Shown: positions 16,276 through 24,599, numbered from the stretch's first letter. The stretch: DNA of 42,958 bases from Alphaproteobacteria bacterium (GCA_030424645.1 JAUHWP010000011.1:1-42958); one strand, 5' to 3'. Numbers and translations are program-made. Notes: generated from the letters alone by a model not told the origin.

Positions 16276-16470
16276 TCAGTGCGGGCCGTGACTTTCCGAA
16301 GGCCGCGCGCGGGACAGCGCATCGGCGGCCTCTTCCAGGTCTTCCGGGTCCTCGGATGGCACCGCATACGACCCGCTCAGCCAGCGCCCCAGATCCACGT
16401 CTGCACAACGGCGCGAGCAGAAGGGGCGGTAGGTCGGATCGGTCTTTTTATCGCAAACGGGGCAGCTCAT
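16276..16470 (-). CDS. yacG: Zinc-binding protein YacG (DNA gyrase inhibitor family)
   Basis: A small protein (64 residues) with the YacG zinc site: [21 protein letters not shown] supplies four cysteines at residues 3, 6, 18 and 22, followed by DLGRWLSGSYAVP. The E. coli homologue binds GyrB and inhibits gyrase. The acidic C-terminal tail (EDPEDLEEAADAL) is typical. The ATG at 16468-16470 overlaps the end of the RNase E/G gene (ATGA), so I rejected the longer frame from 16674. It is the last gene of the long minus-strand cluster and faces tRNA-Phe downstream. Confidence 0.92.
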   Translation of the reverse strand: MSCPVCDKKTDPTYRPFCSRRCADVDLGRWLSGSYAVPSEDPEDLEEAADALSRARPSESHGPH

Positions 16471-17510
16471 GTCAGGTCCTTCAGACAGGCGCGCAGGCTC
16501 ATCCGTTCGCGCTTGCGCTGCAATTCGAAATTGCCCAGCGTGGTCCAGCCGACCAGAGATGTCTCGATCCCGTCTGCACGAAAGGCGTTGCGCAGGGCTT
16601 GCTCGATCTGGCGTCGGTCCTTTTTCGGGCTTGGCGCGAAATCGACGACGATCTGACCGCCCAGGCCCCGACACCGCAAAACACGCGGCAGGGCCTGCGC
16701 GGTGGCGATATTGGCCTTCAGGCCAGCCGCCGGGCTGCTGTCCGCACCGGTGTTCACGTCCACGGCCACAAAGGCGCGGGTGGGTTCGACGAAGGCGAAG
16801 GCCCCGCCTGACAGGGACACCCGTGGATTGTTCAGGTCGGCGATCAAATCGGGCACGCCGTGGCGGTCGAACGCCCCCTCCCCATCATCCAACTGATCGG
16901 GCGTTGCCCATTCACGCCATGCCTGATGATGCGGATCAGCGCCGTCAAGCAGCAGCTCAGGCACCTGCCCCGTTGCATCCGCACGCAAAGCGCGCGACAG
17001 ATCCAGCATCTGCGCAATATCGTCGGCAATTTCACCATCCGCACCGGTCGTCGCGACCGAGCGCAGGATCAATCCTTCCTCTGCCCCGTCCATCACCTCA
17101 TGCGCGATATCCAGAAGACGCACGCGTTCTTCATCGTCGCGAATGGCGCGGCTGACATTGATGCCGGGTGCCTCGGGCGTGACAATGGCAAAGCGGCTCT
17201 TGAACAGCAGCTTTTGCGTCACCGGAACGGCCTTGCCGTCCTCGGCAAAGCCGGTGACCTGCACCAGGATGGGCTGACCGGGCTTCAACCCCTTGCCTTG
17301 ACGCAGAAACCCGGTTTCCCCGTCCGGCAGGCGCAGCATCATGCCCCCCTGCCCTTTCAACGGGCGGTCGCAGATGGCCCGGAAAACCGCGCCGGGCAGC
17401 GTCACGTCTTCGGGTGGCTCGATCAGCAGGTCTTCCAGCCGACCATCGACGATATGCGCCGCTGCCATGCGACCCTTGTAATGGTCAAGCGCGATCACGC
17501 TGCCTTTCAT
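16467..17510 (-). CDS. Ribonuclease E/G family protein (short form)
   Basis: An endoribonuclease-like protein of 347 residues, shorter than E. coli RNase G (489). The N-terminal part is a reduced S1-like region ([22 protein letters not shown]). The catalytic DNase-I-like domain keeps the metal-binding aspartates in [12 protein letters not shown] and [15 protein letters not shown], and a 5'-sensor-like region is around [18 protein letters not shown]. The C-terminal zinc-link (CPxC) of RNase E/G is missing because the protein ends after the catalytic domain. This short form next to maf and yacG is typical of Rhodobacteraceae, and a full-length RNase E is expected elsewhere. Whether it cuts RNA is not shown here. 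Confidence 0.87.
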   Translation of the reverse strand: MKGSVIALDHYKGRMAAAHIVDGRLEDLLIEPPEDVTLPGAVFRAICDRPLKGQGGMMLRLPDGETGFLRQGKGLKPGQPILVQVTGFAEDGKAVPVTQKLLFKSRFAIVTPEAPGINVSRAIRDDEERVRLLDIAHEVMDGAEEGLILRSVATTGADGEIADDIAQMLDLSRALRADATGQVPELLLDGADPHHQAWREWATPDQLDDGEGAFDRHGVPDLIADLNNPRVSLSGGAFAFVEPTRAFVAVDVNTGADSSPAAGLKANIATAQALPRVLRCRGLGGQIVVDFAPSPKKDRRQIEQALRNAFRADGIETSLVGWTTLGNFELQRKRERMSLRACLKDLT

Positions 17511-18094
17511 GTGCTCTCTCCGTAAAGCGGGTATCCGGCGGCCACCAGCAGGTTGGCGGTTTCGGCCACCGGCAGGCCGACGACAGCGGTGTAGCTTCCC
17601 TGAAGCCAGGTGACGAAGGCCCCGGCAGGGCCTTGGATGGCATACGCCCCAGCCTTGCCACGCCAGTCGTCAGACGCGAGATAAGCATTCAGTTCGGCAT
17701 CGGACAGACGTTTAAACTTGACGGTTGTCACCACGTCGCGCGCCCAGGTCTGGTTCGCATTGCGCACAACGACCGAGGTGATGACACGATGGCGCCGCCC
17801 GGACAGGGCCAGCAGAAACTCGGCCGCCTGACCGGCATCCTCGGGCTTGCCCAGAATACGGCGGCCCAGCGCCACGGTGGTGTCAGCGCACAAGACGACC
17901 TCGTCCGCCGCCACCTGCATTGCGTCAGCCTTCGCCGCAGCGATCCGGCGGCAATAGGCCAGCGGAAGTTCGCCGTTCTCGGCTGTCTCGTCCACGTCCG
18001 GCGGGCGCACCCCATCTGCAACAAGGCCGAGCTGCGCCAGCAACTCGGCCCGTCTTGGGCTGCCAGAGCCCAGAATCAGCTTGGGGCGTGTCAT
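17507..18094 (-). CDS. maf: Maf family nucleotide pyrophosphatase
   Basis: Nucleoside triphosphate pyrophosphatase (195 residues) of the Maf/HAM1-like superfamily, which hydrolyses non-canonical or excess dTTP/UTP-type nucleotides. Motifs: [14 protein letters not shown] at the N-terminus, [15 protein letters not shown] around residues 69-84, and [20 protein letters not shown] near the C-terminus. It overlaps the RNase E/G gene by 4 bp and lies 14 bp after infA, so it belongs to the infA-maf-rng-like-yacG operon. The subclass (dTTP/UTP versus 7-methyl-GTP) is uncertain. Confidence 0.9.
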   Translation of the reverse strand: MTRPKLILGSGSPRRAELLAQLGLVADGVRPPDVDETAENGELPLAYCRRIAAAKADAMQVAADEVVLCADTTVALGRRILGKPEDAGQAAEFLLALSGRRHRVITSVVVRNANQTWARDVVTTVKFKRLSDAELNAYLASDDWRGKAGAYAIQGPAGAFVTWLQGSYTAVVGLPVAETANLLVAAGYPLYGEST

Positions 18095-18108
18095 GCCCGG
18101 CAGACCAC

Positions 18109-18327
18109 TTACTTGAAGCGGTAGTTGATCCGACCCTTGGTCAGATCATAGGGCGTCATCTCGACCTGCACCTTGTCGCCAGCCAGAACACGAATGCGGT
18201 TTTTGCGCATTTTTCCTGCCGTATGAGCGATAATCGTATGGCCGTTTTCCAGCTCGACCAGGAATGTCGCATTCGGCAGGAGTTCCTTCACGACACCGGG
18301 GAATTCGAGCAGTTCTTCCTTGGCCAT
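18109..18327 (-). CDS. infA: Translation initiation factor IF-1
   Basis: A 72-residue S1/OB-fold protein that binds the 30S A site during initiation. It has the nearly invariant segments [40 protein letters not shown] and [16 protein letters not shown] chose the ATG at 18325-18327 ([11 protein letters not shown]) with GGAGAGACC directly upstream; the longer frame from 18357 is not needed. An imperfect copy of the ribosome-binding site and first codons lies 62 bases upstream (see the mini-ORF entry). Confidence 0.97.
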   Translation of the reverse strand: MAKEELLEFPGVVKELLPNATFLVELENGHTIIAHTAGKMRKNRIRVLAGDKVQVEMTPYDLTKGRINYRFK

Positions 18328-18353
18328 GGTCTCTCCTATAGTGGTTATCCGCG

Positions 18354-18389
18354 TCAAATGCGCGGAAGTGGCAGTTCTTCCTGGGCCAT
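18354..18389 (-). CDS. 11-codon leader ORF resembling the infA start
   Basis: On the minus strand, GGAGTGAAC is followed by an ATG-initiated frame of 11 codons ([11 protein letters not shown], then TGA). It closely matches the beginning of infA, where GGAGAGACC precedes MAKEELLEF. The match covers the ribosome-binding site, spacer and first six codons, so it looks like a local duplication. The mini-ORF ends 26 bases before the infA ATG. It could be a leader peptide, a standby ribosome-loading site or decayed duplication debris. The repeat is seen directly; function is inference. Confidence 0.45.
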   Translation of the reverse strand: MAQEELPLPRI

Positions 18390-18430
18390 GTTCACTCCTG
18401 TATTTTCACCCACCCTTTGTGAGCGCCCTC

Positions 18431-18459
18431 TAAATGGGACCAATCTTTCAGTTTTTCAA
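18431..18459 (-). promoter_or_regulatory. Putative sigma-70 promoter ahead of infA
   Basis: On the minus strand TTGAAA (plus 18454-18459) and CATTTA (18431-18436) are separated by 17 bases. Transcription would start near 18424, giving a leader of about 95 bases to infA that contains the 11-codon mini-ORF. The gap between the phosphatase gene and infA (155 bases) is the largest in this cluster, consistent with a promoter here. Confidence 0.45.
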
Positions 18460-18482
18460 GGGAAATCCGGCATGGCGACCGA

Positions 18483-18959
18483 TTAGGCCGTGGTTTCATC
18501 CACTTGCGGGTGCGGCGGGCCGAACCGCTCAAGGATGTGGCCGCGAATCTGGTCGCGCGCCTGGCGATAGGCGGCCAGCTTTTCGTCGCGCCGCGTGCCA
18601 AGCCCGGTGGGGTCGAGAATCGGCCAGTATTCGACCTCCAGATGGAACAGTCGGGTCAGCTCAAGCGCCCGCCGTTGGCTGGCGGGGGACAGTGCAACAA
18701 CCAGATCGAAACTGGACAGGTCATCGCCCCACTCCTCCATCTGGTCAAAGCTGCGCACCCGGTGATTGGACAGGGTGATCCCCAGCTCGTCGCAAACCGA
18801 CACGGAAAACCCATCAATCTCCATCTCGCTGTGGACGCCAGCGGATTGGACATAGATATCGTGCCCGTAAAAGGCTTTCATCATCCCCTCGGCCATGGGC
18901 GAACGCACCGCATTGTGGTCGCAACAGAACAGCACCGATTGGGGACGATCCGCCGACAT
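18483..18959 (-). CDS. Low-molecular-weight protein-tyrosine-phosphatase / arsenate reductase-like protein
   Basis: A 158-residue member of the LMW-PTP fold. The N-terminal loop VLFCCDHNAVRSPMAEG corresponds to the catalytic P-loop (Cys-X5-Arg-Ser), and the C-terminal YWPILDPTG carries the general-acid aspartate. It could dephosphorylate phosphotyrosine or act as a thioredoxin-type arsenate reductase; the family cannot be split with confidence from sequence alone. The ATG at 18957-18959 lies 2 bases after the stop of the UPF0262 gene, which favours it over the longer frame from 18983. This pairing is usual in Rhodobacteraceae. Confidence 0.85.
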   Translation of the reverse strand: MSADRPQSVLFCCDHNAVRSPMAEGMMKAFYGHDIYVQSAGVHSEMEIDGFSVSVCDELGITLSNHRVRSFDQMEEWGDDLSSFDLVVALSPASQRRALELTRLFHLEVEYWPILDPTGLGTRRDEKLAAYRQARDQIRGHILERFGPPHPQVDETTA

Positions 18960-18961
18960 GT

Positions 18962-19444
18962 TCAGCCCCAGTGCAGGACGCAAATCAGGGTAAACAGGCG
19001 ACGCGCGGTATCTATGTCGACATTGGCCTTACCTTCCAGCCGCTCCTGCAACACCCGCGCGCCTTCGTTGTGAATGCCGCGCCGGGCCATGTCGATGGCC
19101 TCGATCTGGCTGGGGGGCAGTTTCTTCACCGCATCGAAATAGCTTTCACAGATCGCGAAATAGTCCTTCACCACCTGCCGGAACGGACCAAGCGACAGAT
19201 GAAACTCTGCCGCCGGGCTGCCGTTTTCGGTTTTGGCATCGACCACAAGCCGCTTTTCCCGAATGGACAGCCCCAGATGATAGGGGCCTTCAGGCGGGGT
19301 CTGATCGTCGCGTCCGGCCAGTTCGAAACTGTTGTCTTCCAACAGGTCGAAAATGGCGACCTTGCGTTCCTGTTCGATGGCAGGGGTCGGTGCGGCAAGG
19401 CCGCTGTCGTCGATCTGGATGTCGTTGATACGGTTCGTGGTCAT
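18962..19444 (-). CDS. UPF0262 family protein
   Basis: A protein of 160 residues of the uncharacterised UPF0262 family, which is largely restricted to Alphaproteobacteria and usually sits after hisD. Recognisable parts are EQERKVAIFDLLEDNSFEL, GPYHLGLSIREKRLVVDA, and a C-terminal helical region IEAIDMARRGIHNEGARVL ending in TARRLFTLICVLHWG. It is cytosolic by appearance, with no signal peptide. It starts 16 bases after hisD and is followed at 2 bases by the phosphatase gene, so it lies in the same transcript. Function unknown. Confidence 0.9.
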   Translation of the reverse strand: MTTNRINDIQIDDSGLAAPTPAIEQERKVAIFDLLEDNSFELAGRDDQTPPEGPYHLGLSIREKRLVVDAKTENGSPAAEFHLSLGPFRQVVKDYFAICESYFDAVKKLPPSQIEAIDMARRGIHNEGARVLQERLEGKANVDIDTARRLFTLICVLHWG

Positions 19445-19460
19445 CGGAATACTCTGAGGG

Positions 19461-20762
19461 TCAATCGTTCAAGGCGTCAAGCCGCGCACGCACCGACAGG
19501 CCATGCGCTTCAAGACTTTCGGAAATGGCAAGTGTTTCGGCGGCAGGACCGATGGCAGACAGCGCCGCCGGGGTCATCCGGGCCAGCGTGGTGCGTTTCA
19601 GGAAATCCATCACCGACAAACCCGAACTGAACCGGGCAGACCGAGCCGTCGGCAGCACGTGATTGGGACCACCGACATAATCGCCGATGGCTTCGGGCGT
19701 CCATTGGCCAATGAAGATCGCACCGGCATGGATACATTTTTCCGCCAACGCTTCGGGGTCTGCGACACAAAGCTCCAAGTGCTCGGGCGCAATGCGGTTG
19801 GACAGGGCGGCGGCTTGATCCAGATCGGCCACCGTGATGACCGCGCCGAAATCACGCCAGCTGGCCCCGGCAATGTCGCGACGCTCAAGCGTTTCAAGGC
19901 GTTTCTCGACCGCGTCGGCGACCTTGCGGCCGAAGCGCTCGTCCGTGGTGATCAGCAGGGATTGCGCGCTTTCGTCATGCTCGGCCTGGCTCATCAGGTC
20001 CAGTGCCAGCCAATCCGGGTCATTATTCGCGTCGGCGATCACGAGAATCTCGGACGGGCCCGCGATCATGTCGATCCCGACCTTGCCGAATACGCGGCGC
20101 TTGGCGGCAGCCACAAAGGCGTTGCCCGGCCCGGTGATCTTGTCGACCGGGGCAATCGTTTCTGTGCCATAGGCCAAGGCCGCCACCGCCTGCGCACCGC
20201 CGATGCGATAGATCTCGTCCACCCCGGCGATCTTCGCGGCCAGCAATACCAAGGGATTGACCACCCCATCCGGGGTCGGAACGGTGATGGCCAGACGCCC
20301 CACCCCCGCCACCTTGGCCGGAATCGCATTCATAAGGACCGAGGACGGATAGCTGGCAAGCCCGCCCGGCACGTAAAGCCCCGCCGCGCTGACCGCCGAC
20401 CACCGCCAGCCCAGATCGGCCCCGGCATCGTCGGTCCACCGCTGGTCATCCGGCATCTGGCGCGTGTGATAGGCGCGGATGCGGTCCGCCGCCAGTTCCA
20501 GCGCCGCGCGATCGGCATCCGAAACCCTGGCGCATTCCGCGTCAATCTCGTCGGGGGAAAACCGCAGCGTCTTGGGTGTAAGGTCCAGCCGGTCGAATTT
20601 CGACGTCAACTCGATCACCGCCTCATCCCCACGGATGCGCACATCGGCGATGATCCCGGCGACGATGTCATCAACCTCGGGGCTGTCTTCGCGTTTCATC
20701 GACAGAAGGTCGGCAAAACGCGCCTCGAAATCTGCGTCTTGAGAGTTCAGAAACTGGGGCAT
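19461..20762 (-). CDS. hisD: Histidinol dehydrogenase
   Basis: A zinc-dependent, NAD-linked enzyme (433 residues) that oxidises histidinol to histidine in the last two steps of histidine synthesis. Clear family segments are YVPGGLASYPSSVLMNAIPA, the GPGNAFVAAAKRRVFG cofactor loop, IDMIAGPSEILVIAD, the zinc/catalytic region LMSQAEHDESAQSLLIT, and APEHLELCV. The length is normal. It lies 3 bases after the DUF2948 gene, away from other his genes, as is usual in Alphaproteobacteria. Confidence 0.97.
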   Translation of the reverse strand: MPQFLNSQDADFEARFADLLSMKREDSPEVDDIVAGIIADVRIRGDEAVIELTSKFDRLDLTPKTLRFSPDEIDAECARVSDADRAALELAADRIRAYHTRQMPDDQRWTDDAGADLGWRWSAVSAAGLYVPGGLASYPSSVLMNAIPAKVAGVGRLAITVPTPDGVVNPLVLLAAKIAGVDEIYRIGGAQAVAALAYGTETIAPVDKITGPGNAFVAAAKRRVFGKVGIDMIAGPSEILVIADANNDPDWLALDLMSQAEHDESAQSLLITTDERFGRKVADAVEKRLETLERRDIAGASWRDFGAVITVADLDQAAALSNRIAPEHLELCVADPEALAEKCIHAGAIFIGQWTPEAIGDYVGGPNHVLPTARSARFSSGLSVMDFLKRTTLARMTPAALSAIGPAAETLAISESLEAHGLSVRARLDALND

Positions 20763-20765
20763 GGT

Positions 20766-21254
20766 CTATTCCGGGTGCTCGGGCGTATGGCGCGACGGCG
20801 CAACATAGGGACGGGTGACATCTTGCAGGGTGACATCCAGCGTTTCGACCTCCAGCGCAATCGCGCCGTCACCTGCCAGAACCAGTTCCAACCGCCCCAT
20901 CCCGTCTTCGCCCGCGACGAAGGACAGAGACAATAGCGACAGGACCAAATCCTTGTCGCCGCGCTGAACGCCCTGGCTTTGCACTTTTAATACATCGGAA
21001 ATGGATAGCACCGATTGCACCCGTTCAACAGGCCGCTGGCGGCGTTTGGCGGCGGGCACGTCTTCCCACCGGAAGCGGTTAAGCAAGAGCGCAAAGCGCC
21101 TATGGCGCGCATCCCACACGATCTCGGACGCCGGAAACACCGCATCCTGCACCAGCGCACTGATCACCTGCAGGTCGTCATCGTCCATCGCAATCAGGCG
21201 AAGGGGGGCCTCTGCCCCATCCTCGAACCGGGCATCTTGATCTGTGTCTGTCAT
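20766..21254 (-). CDS. DUF2948 family protein
   Basis: A protein of 162 residues of a family found beside hisD in Alphaproteobacteria; function unknown. Typical segments are [22 protein letters not shown], then a region with [13 protein letters not shown], and the C-terminal [22 protein letters not shown]. No signal peptide or membrane segment. The start codon overlaps the stop of murA (ATGA) and the gene ends 3 bases before hisD, so all three are co-transcribed. Confidence 0.9.
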   Translation of the reverse strand: MTDTDQDARFEDGAEAPLRLIAMDDDDLQVISALVQDAVFPASEIVWDARHRRFALLLNRFRWEDVPAAKRRQRPVERVQSVLSISDVLKVQSQGVQRGDKDLVLSLLSLSFVAGEDGMGRLELVLAGDGAIALEVETLDVTLQDVTRPYVAPSRHTPEHPE

Positions 21255-22516
21255 TCTTTGATCCGTTCGATTTTAGCCCCGATCGAGGACAGCTTGCGCA
21301 CGACCTTCTCGTACCCGCGATCAAGGTGATAGACACGGCTGACCACGGTTTCACCTTCCGCCGCCATCCCCGCAAGGATCAACGACACCGAAGCGCGCAG
21401 ATCGGTCGCCATGACCGGGGCCCCTTTCAGCTTGTCGACCCCATGCACCGTGGCCGTGCCGCCATGCACCTCGATATTCGCGCCCATGCGGGTCAGTTCG
21501 GGGGCGTGCATGAAGCGGTTTTCGAAGATGGTTTCGTGCAGCACCGATGTGCCATTCGCGGTGCAGAGCATCGCCATCATCTGGGCTTGCAGGTCGGTCG
21601 GGAAGCCGGGGAAGGGTTCGGTCGTCACATCGACCGCAGAAACGCGCCCATTCTTGCGCGCGACTTTCAGGCCGCGCTCGGTCTCCTCCACCTGAATGCC
21701 CGCCGCATCCAGCTTCTCGACAAAACTCTTCACCAGGTCGATACGACCGCCCAGGCATTCGACTTCACCACCTGCAATGGCGGGGGCCAGCATATAGGTG
21801 CCAAGTTCGATCCGGTCGGTGACAACCGGATGGGTCGCGCCGTGCAGCCGGTCCACGCCCTGAACCACAATCTCGGACGTGCCGTCACCGTCGATCTGCG
21901 CGCCCATCTGGCGCAGGCAGTCGGCCAAATCCACGATCTCCGGCTCGCGCGCCGCGTTGCGAATGACGGTCGTGCCCTTGGCCAGCGTGGCCGCCATCAG
22001 GATGTTTTCCGTGGCCCCGACCGAGGCAAAGGCCAGTTCGATCTCGGCCCCTTTCAGGCCACGCGGCGCCTTGGCGTGCAGGTAACCGTCTTTCAACTCG
22101 ATCTCGGCACCCAGCTTCTCCAGCCCGAAAATGTGCAGATCCATGGGCCGTGCCCCAATCGCACACCCGCCGGGCAACGAGACAACCGCATGGCCCAGCC
22201 GCGCCAGCATCGGCCCCAGCACCAGGTTCGAGGCGCGCATCTTGCGCACGATGTCATAGTCCGCGACGTGGTTGTTGATGTCATGCGACGACATCGCCAA
22301 CACCTGCCCATCCTGCATCGACGTAGCCTCGGCCCCCAGGGACGCCAGCAATTCGGTCATCGTCTTGATGTCTGACAGGCGCGGCGCGTTGGTCAGCGTC
22401 AGCGGCTCTTCCGACAGCAGGGTCGCGGGCATCAGGGTCAGACACGCGTTCTTCGCCCCTGCAATGGGAATTTCGCCATGCAGCTCGCCGCCGCCGGTCA
22501 CAACTATCGAATCCAT
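21251..22516 (-). CDS. murA: UDP-N-acetylglucosamine 1-carboxyvinyltransferase
   Basis: The enzyme (421 residues) for the first committed step of peptidoglycan synthesis, transferring enolpyruvate from PEP to UDP-GlcNAc. It has the EPT two-domain fold: the N-terminal [15 protein letters not shown] provides the catalytic lysine, the mobile loop [16 protein letters not shown] carries the fosfomycin-reactive cysteine, and [17 protein letters not shown] carries the catalytic aspartate. The cysteine is present, so the protein should be fosfomycin-sensitive. It is co-transcribed with the 53-codon gene upstream or starts its own transcript 13 bases after it. Confidence 0.97.
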   Translation of the reverse strand: MDSIVVTGGGELHGEIPIAGAKNACLTLMPATLLSEEPLTLTNAPRLSDIKTMTELLASLGAEATSMQDGQVLAMSSHDINNHVADYDIVRKMRASNLVLGPMLARLGHAVVSLPGGCAIGARPMDLHIFGLEKLGAEIELKDGYLHAKAPRGLKGAEIELAFASVGATENILMAATLAKGTTVIRNAAREPEIVDLADCLRQMGAQIDGDGTSEIVVQGVDRLHGATHPVVTDRIELGTYMLAPAIAGGEVECLGGRIDLVKSFVEKLDAAGIQVEETERGLKVARKNGRVSAVDVTTEPFPGFPTDLQAQMMAMLCTANGTSVLHETIFENRFMHAPELTRMGANIEVHGGTATVHGVDKLKGAPVMATDLRASVSLILAGMAAEGETVVSRVYHLDRGYEKVVRKLSSIGAKIERIKE

Positions 22517-22529
22517 CTGCCCGCCTTTT

Positions 22530-22691
22530 CTATTGGTCTTTTTCTGTCTGCGACCGATTGGCCCCGTTTTCCGCCCGTGCCCGCGCCTGGGATTTGCGCC
22601 GCGCCATGTTGGCTTTCAGCGCAGCCTTCAGCCGCTCATCACGATCCGCCCCTTTTTTCGGGGGGTTCCGGGGTGTCTTCTTACGCTCCAT
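22530..22691 (-). CDS. Small conserved basic protein ahead of murA
   Basis: A 53-residue, very basic ORF ([20 protein letters not shown], then [20 protein letters not shown]). I recognise the [13 protein letters not shown] core as a small hypothetical protein found in the same position before murA in many Rhodobacteraceae. The ATG at 22689-22691 has GAAGGGGG just upstream, and the stop is 13 bases before murA. It is probably a nucleic-acid- or ribosome-associated helix; function unknown. Confidence 0.7.
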   Translation of the reverse strand: MERKKTPRNPPKKGADRDERLKAALKANMARRKSQARARAENGANRSQTEKDQ

Positions 22692-22735
22692 GCCCCCTTC
22701 TGTAACGCAGGTTAAAAAAAGGGTCCAGAATGCGC

Positions 22736-22763
22736 TTGCGTCGCGCGCCGATTAGGGCTACTC
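22736..22763 (+). promoter_or_regulatory. Putative promoter of tRNA-Thr
   Basis: TTGCGT at 22736-22741 and CTACTC at 22758-22763 are separated by 16 bases. They end about 19 bases before the mature tRNA 5' end. The position fits a single tRNA transcript; the -10 match is weak. Confidence 0.35.
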
Positions 22764-22781
22764 AGCCGCCCACGACAGAGT

Positions 22782-22856
22782 GCTGCTGTAGCTCAGTGGT
22801 AGAGCGCACCCTTGGTAAGGGTGAGGTCGGGAGTTCAATCCTCCCCAGCAGCACCA
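22782..22856 (+). tRNA. tRNA-Thr (GGT)
   Basis: A 75-base cloverleaf. The acceptor stem GCTGCTG pairs with CAGCAGC, and the discriminator A and CCA are encoded. D arm GCTC/GAGC; anticodon stem CACCC/GGGTG with loop TTGGTAA gives anticodon GGT; T arm GGGAG-TTCAATC-CTCCC. All stems are fully paired. Confidence 0.96.
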
Positions 22857-23152
22857 TTGATTTCCGACAAATCGAAGATCATGAGTGACCCACACAGCTG
22901 GGCCACCGCTCCGGTCATGCATCTTCCGCATATTGGATAAAAATCACGGGTGACGCGTTAGCTGTTGGAGGATTCAGAGGAATTTTCAACCCCTGATTGT
23001 TTCGCCTTTTTCAGCACCGGTTTACGCTTGCATCTGTTTTTGTTCAGTGACAGCGTTGCCCGCCAAGGTGTCGTGAAACATTTATCAGTTGTTTTCTGTT
23101 TCTAGGTACACTTTTAGGTTGTGTTTTTCTTCGGTGTAACCAAGATTTAGCC
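22857..23152. other. AT-rich upstream region of the quorum-sensing genes
   Basis: This 296-base stretch has clearly lower GC than its surroundings, with repeated T-runs between 22990 and 23140. It has no coding signal. It must carry the luxR promoter, but I could not find a convincing lux-box palindrome. The ribosome-binding site before the luxR ATG is weak. The base composition contrast may point to regulatory DNA or local transfer. Confidence 0.45.
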
Positions 23153-23764
23153 ATGAGCCGGAATCAAGCGATCGACTCGCTGCTGAACGAATTGGGACCT
23201 ATGGCCTCGGCGGGATATTTCGTCGGGCTGCACATTCGTTTTGCCGCACCTCTCTTGACCTTCCAGACCTACTCGCAAGCCTGGTCCGATCACTATACGC
23301 GCAGTGCTTACGCCCTGCGCGACCCGATGATCGCCTGGGGCATATCGCGCACCGGCGCCACACGCTGGAGCGATATCGACCTGCCCGACCCGTTCGGCAT
23401 CATGAAAGATGCGGCACGTCACGGGCTGGTCTATGGCGTTTGCGTGTCCTGTGGTGAAATCTCGTCGCGGACGGTTGCGGGTTTGGCCCGGGCCGACCGG
23501 GAATTCACCGATGAAGAGATTGCCGCCATCAGCGGTGTCGTGCTTCGGCTTCACCATGTTTCACAACCCCCTGACACGCTGACCAAGGCCGAGATCGAAG
23601 CACTTCGTGTTCTGGCCTCGGGCGAGCGGTATGCAAACGGTGCGGTTGTGCTGGGCATTTCGGAAAGCGCGCTGAAGGCGCGACTGGCCTCTGCCCGCAA
23701 GAAGTTATTCGCACGCACCTCGGCCGAGGCCATTCAAAGGGCCAAGGATTATCGCCTGATCTAG
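23153..23764 (+). CDS. LuxR-family quorum-sensing transcriptional regulator
   Basis: A 203-residue regulator. The N-terminal autoinducer-binding domain has the conserved pattern in YSQAWSDHYTRSAYALRDP: the W, the two Y and the DP correspond to the acyl-homoserine-lactone pocket residues of TraR/LuxR. A further W lies in RWSDIDLPD, and GLVYGVCVSC is in the GLxxG position. The C-terminal helix-turn-helix runs from LTKAEIEALRVLASGE to LGISESALKARLASARKKL. It is shorter than classical LuxR (about 240), as is common in Rhodobacteraceae. It lies 54 bases upstream of luxI, a typical sensor/synthase pair. Confidence 0.93.
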   Translation: MSRNQAIDSLLNELGPMASAGYFVGLHIRFAAPLLTFQTYSQAWSDHYTRSAYALRDPMIAWGISRTGATRWSDIDLPDPFGIMKDAARHGLVYGVCVSCGEISSRTVAGLARADREFTDEEIAAISGVVLRLHHVSQPPDTLTKAEIEALRVLASGERYANGAVVLGISESALKARLASARKKLFARTSAEAIQRAKDYRLI

Positions 23765-23765
23765 A

Positions 23766-23781
23766 CCCGGCTGTCGCCGGG
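23766..23781 (+). promoter_or_regulatory. Hairpin between luxR and luxI
   Basis: CCCGGC at 23766-23771, loop TGTC, GCCGGG at 23776-23781: a perfect 6-bp stem one base after the luxR stop codon. No T-run follows, so it may stabilise the luxR 3' end or reduce read-through into luxI rather than terminate. Confidence 0.45.
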
Positions 23782-23818
23782 GCGTGCTTCCCGTTTCCCA
23801 ACCAAACCGGAGAATGTC

Positions 23819-24406
23819 ATGCAGACGACCACACTTTCTTTCGCCAACATACACAACCATGGCGAGTTATTTGCAAATCTACTTCGCGCCAGGCGGCAAA
23901 GTTTCATCATTCAGAACCGCTGGAACCTTCCCGAAGCGATGGGGATGGAATTCGACCAGTATGACACACCAGCCAGCCGCTGGGTGGCGGTGCATGAGTT
24001 CGGGCGTGTGCTGGCGGGCATCCGATTGACGCCAACCACGGCACGCTGCGGTGTCTACACCTACATGATCCGCGACGCACAGCTTGGGTTGCTGGATTCG
24101 ATCCCCTCGGACCTTCTGTATGAAGAGGCCCCGGTGGCCGAAAACATCTGGGAAAGCAGCCGGGTCTTCGTGGCGCATGATACGCCGCAACGGATGCGCC
24201 GCCTTGTTCATGCTCACCTGATCTCGGAAATGACGAAATCCGCCCGCGACCTGGGCGCAACGCAGGTCCTGGGGTTGATCCCGGCCAGTTGGCCACGCTG
24301 GGCCAAGCGTGTCGGTCTTGACACCAGCGCCGCCGGCCGGGTGATGGAAATCGACGGCATCGACAACCAGGTCGTGTCCATTGACCTGTCTGGCAAACTG
24401 CACTGA
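23819..24406 (+). CDS. Acyl-homoserine-lactone synthase (LuxI family)
   Basis: An autoinducer synthase of 195 residues that makes an N-acyl-homoserine lactone from SAM and acyl-ACP. The conserved LuxI residues are visible: Arg and Phe in RARRQSFI, Trp in NRWNLPEAMGMEFDQYDTP with the following Glu and Asp residues, Arg in GIRLTPT, and Glu/Arg in WESSRVFV. The length is normal. CGGAGAATGTC precedes the ATG. It is in tandem after luxR, and a strong terminator lies 45 bases after it. The acyl-chain specificity cannot be read from sequence. Confidence 0.94.
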   Translation: MQTTTLSFANIHNHGELFANLLRARRQSFIIQNRWNLPEAMGMEFDQYDTPASRWVAVHEFGRVLAGIRLTPTTARCGVYTYMIRDAQLGLLDSIPSDLLYEEAPVAENIWESSRVFVAHDTPQRMRRLVHAHLISEMTKSARDLGATQVLGLIPASWPRWAKRVGLDTSAAGRVMEIDGIDNQVVSIDLSGKLH

Positions 24407-24450
24407 ACGGCCCCGCTGCGCGGGATACCACGATCACGAATTCTTTCATC

Positions 24451-24475
24451 AGGGCGCGGCAGACGCGCCCTTTTT
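24451..24475 (+). terminator. Rho-independent terminator after luxI
   Basis: GGGCGCG at 24452-24458, loop GCAGA, CGCGCCC at 24464-24470, then TTTTT at 24471-24475. A perfect 7-bp GC stem with a T-tract, placed 45 bases after the luxI stop. Confidence 0.85.
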
Positions 24476-24599
24476 CCGGGGGAACCAGCGGCGATCGGCA
24501 TGTATCAACCGACCGCGTGAACGCCTTGGCGAATCCCCGCCACCACGGGGCGACACACGGCCCCACCCCCTTAAATCTGCGCCAATCCACCCCTAAATA

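Noticed and set aside
19503-20936. 477-codon open frame opposite hisD
   Set aside because: Long antisense frames are common in high-GC coding DNA; hisD on the minus strand has full family motifs, so this is a shadow.
23765-23818. Classical lux-box palindrome between luxR and luxI
   Set aside because: Only 54 bases are available, and no ~20-base dyad is present; the hairpin there is a short GC stem.
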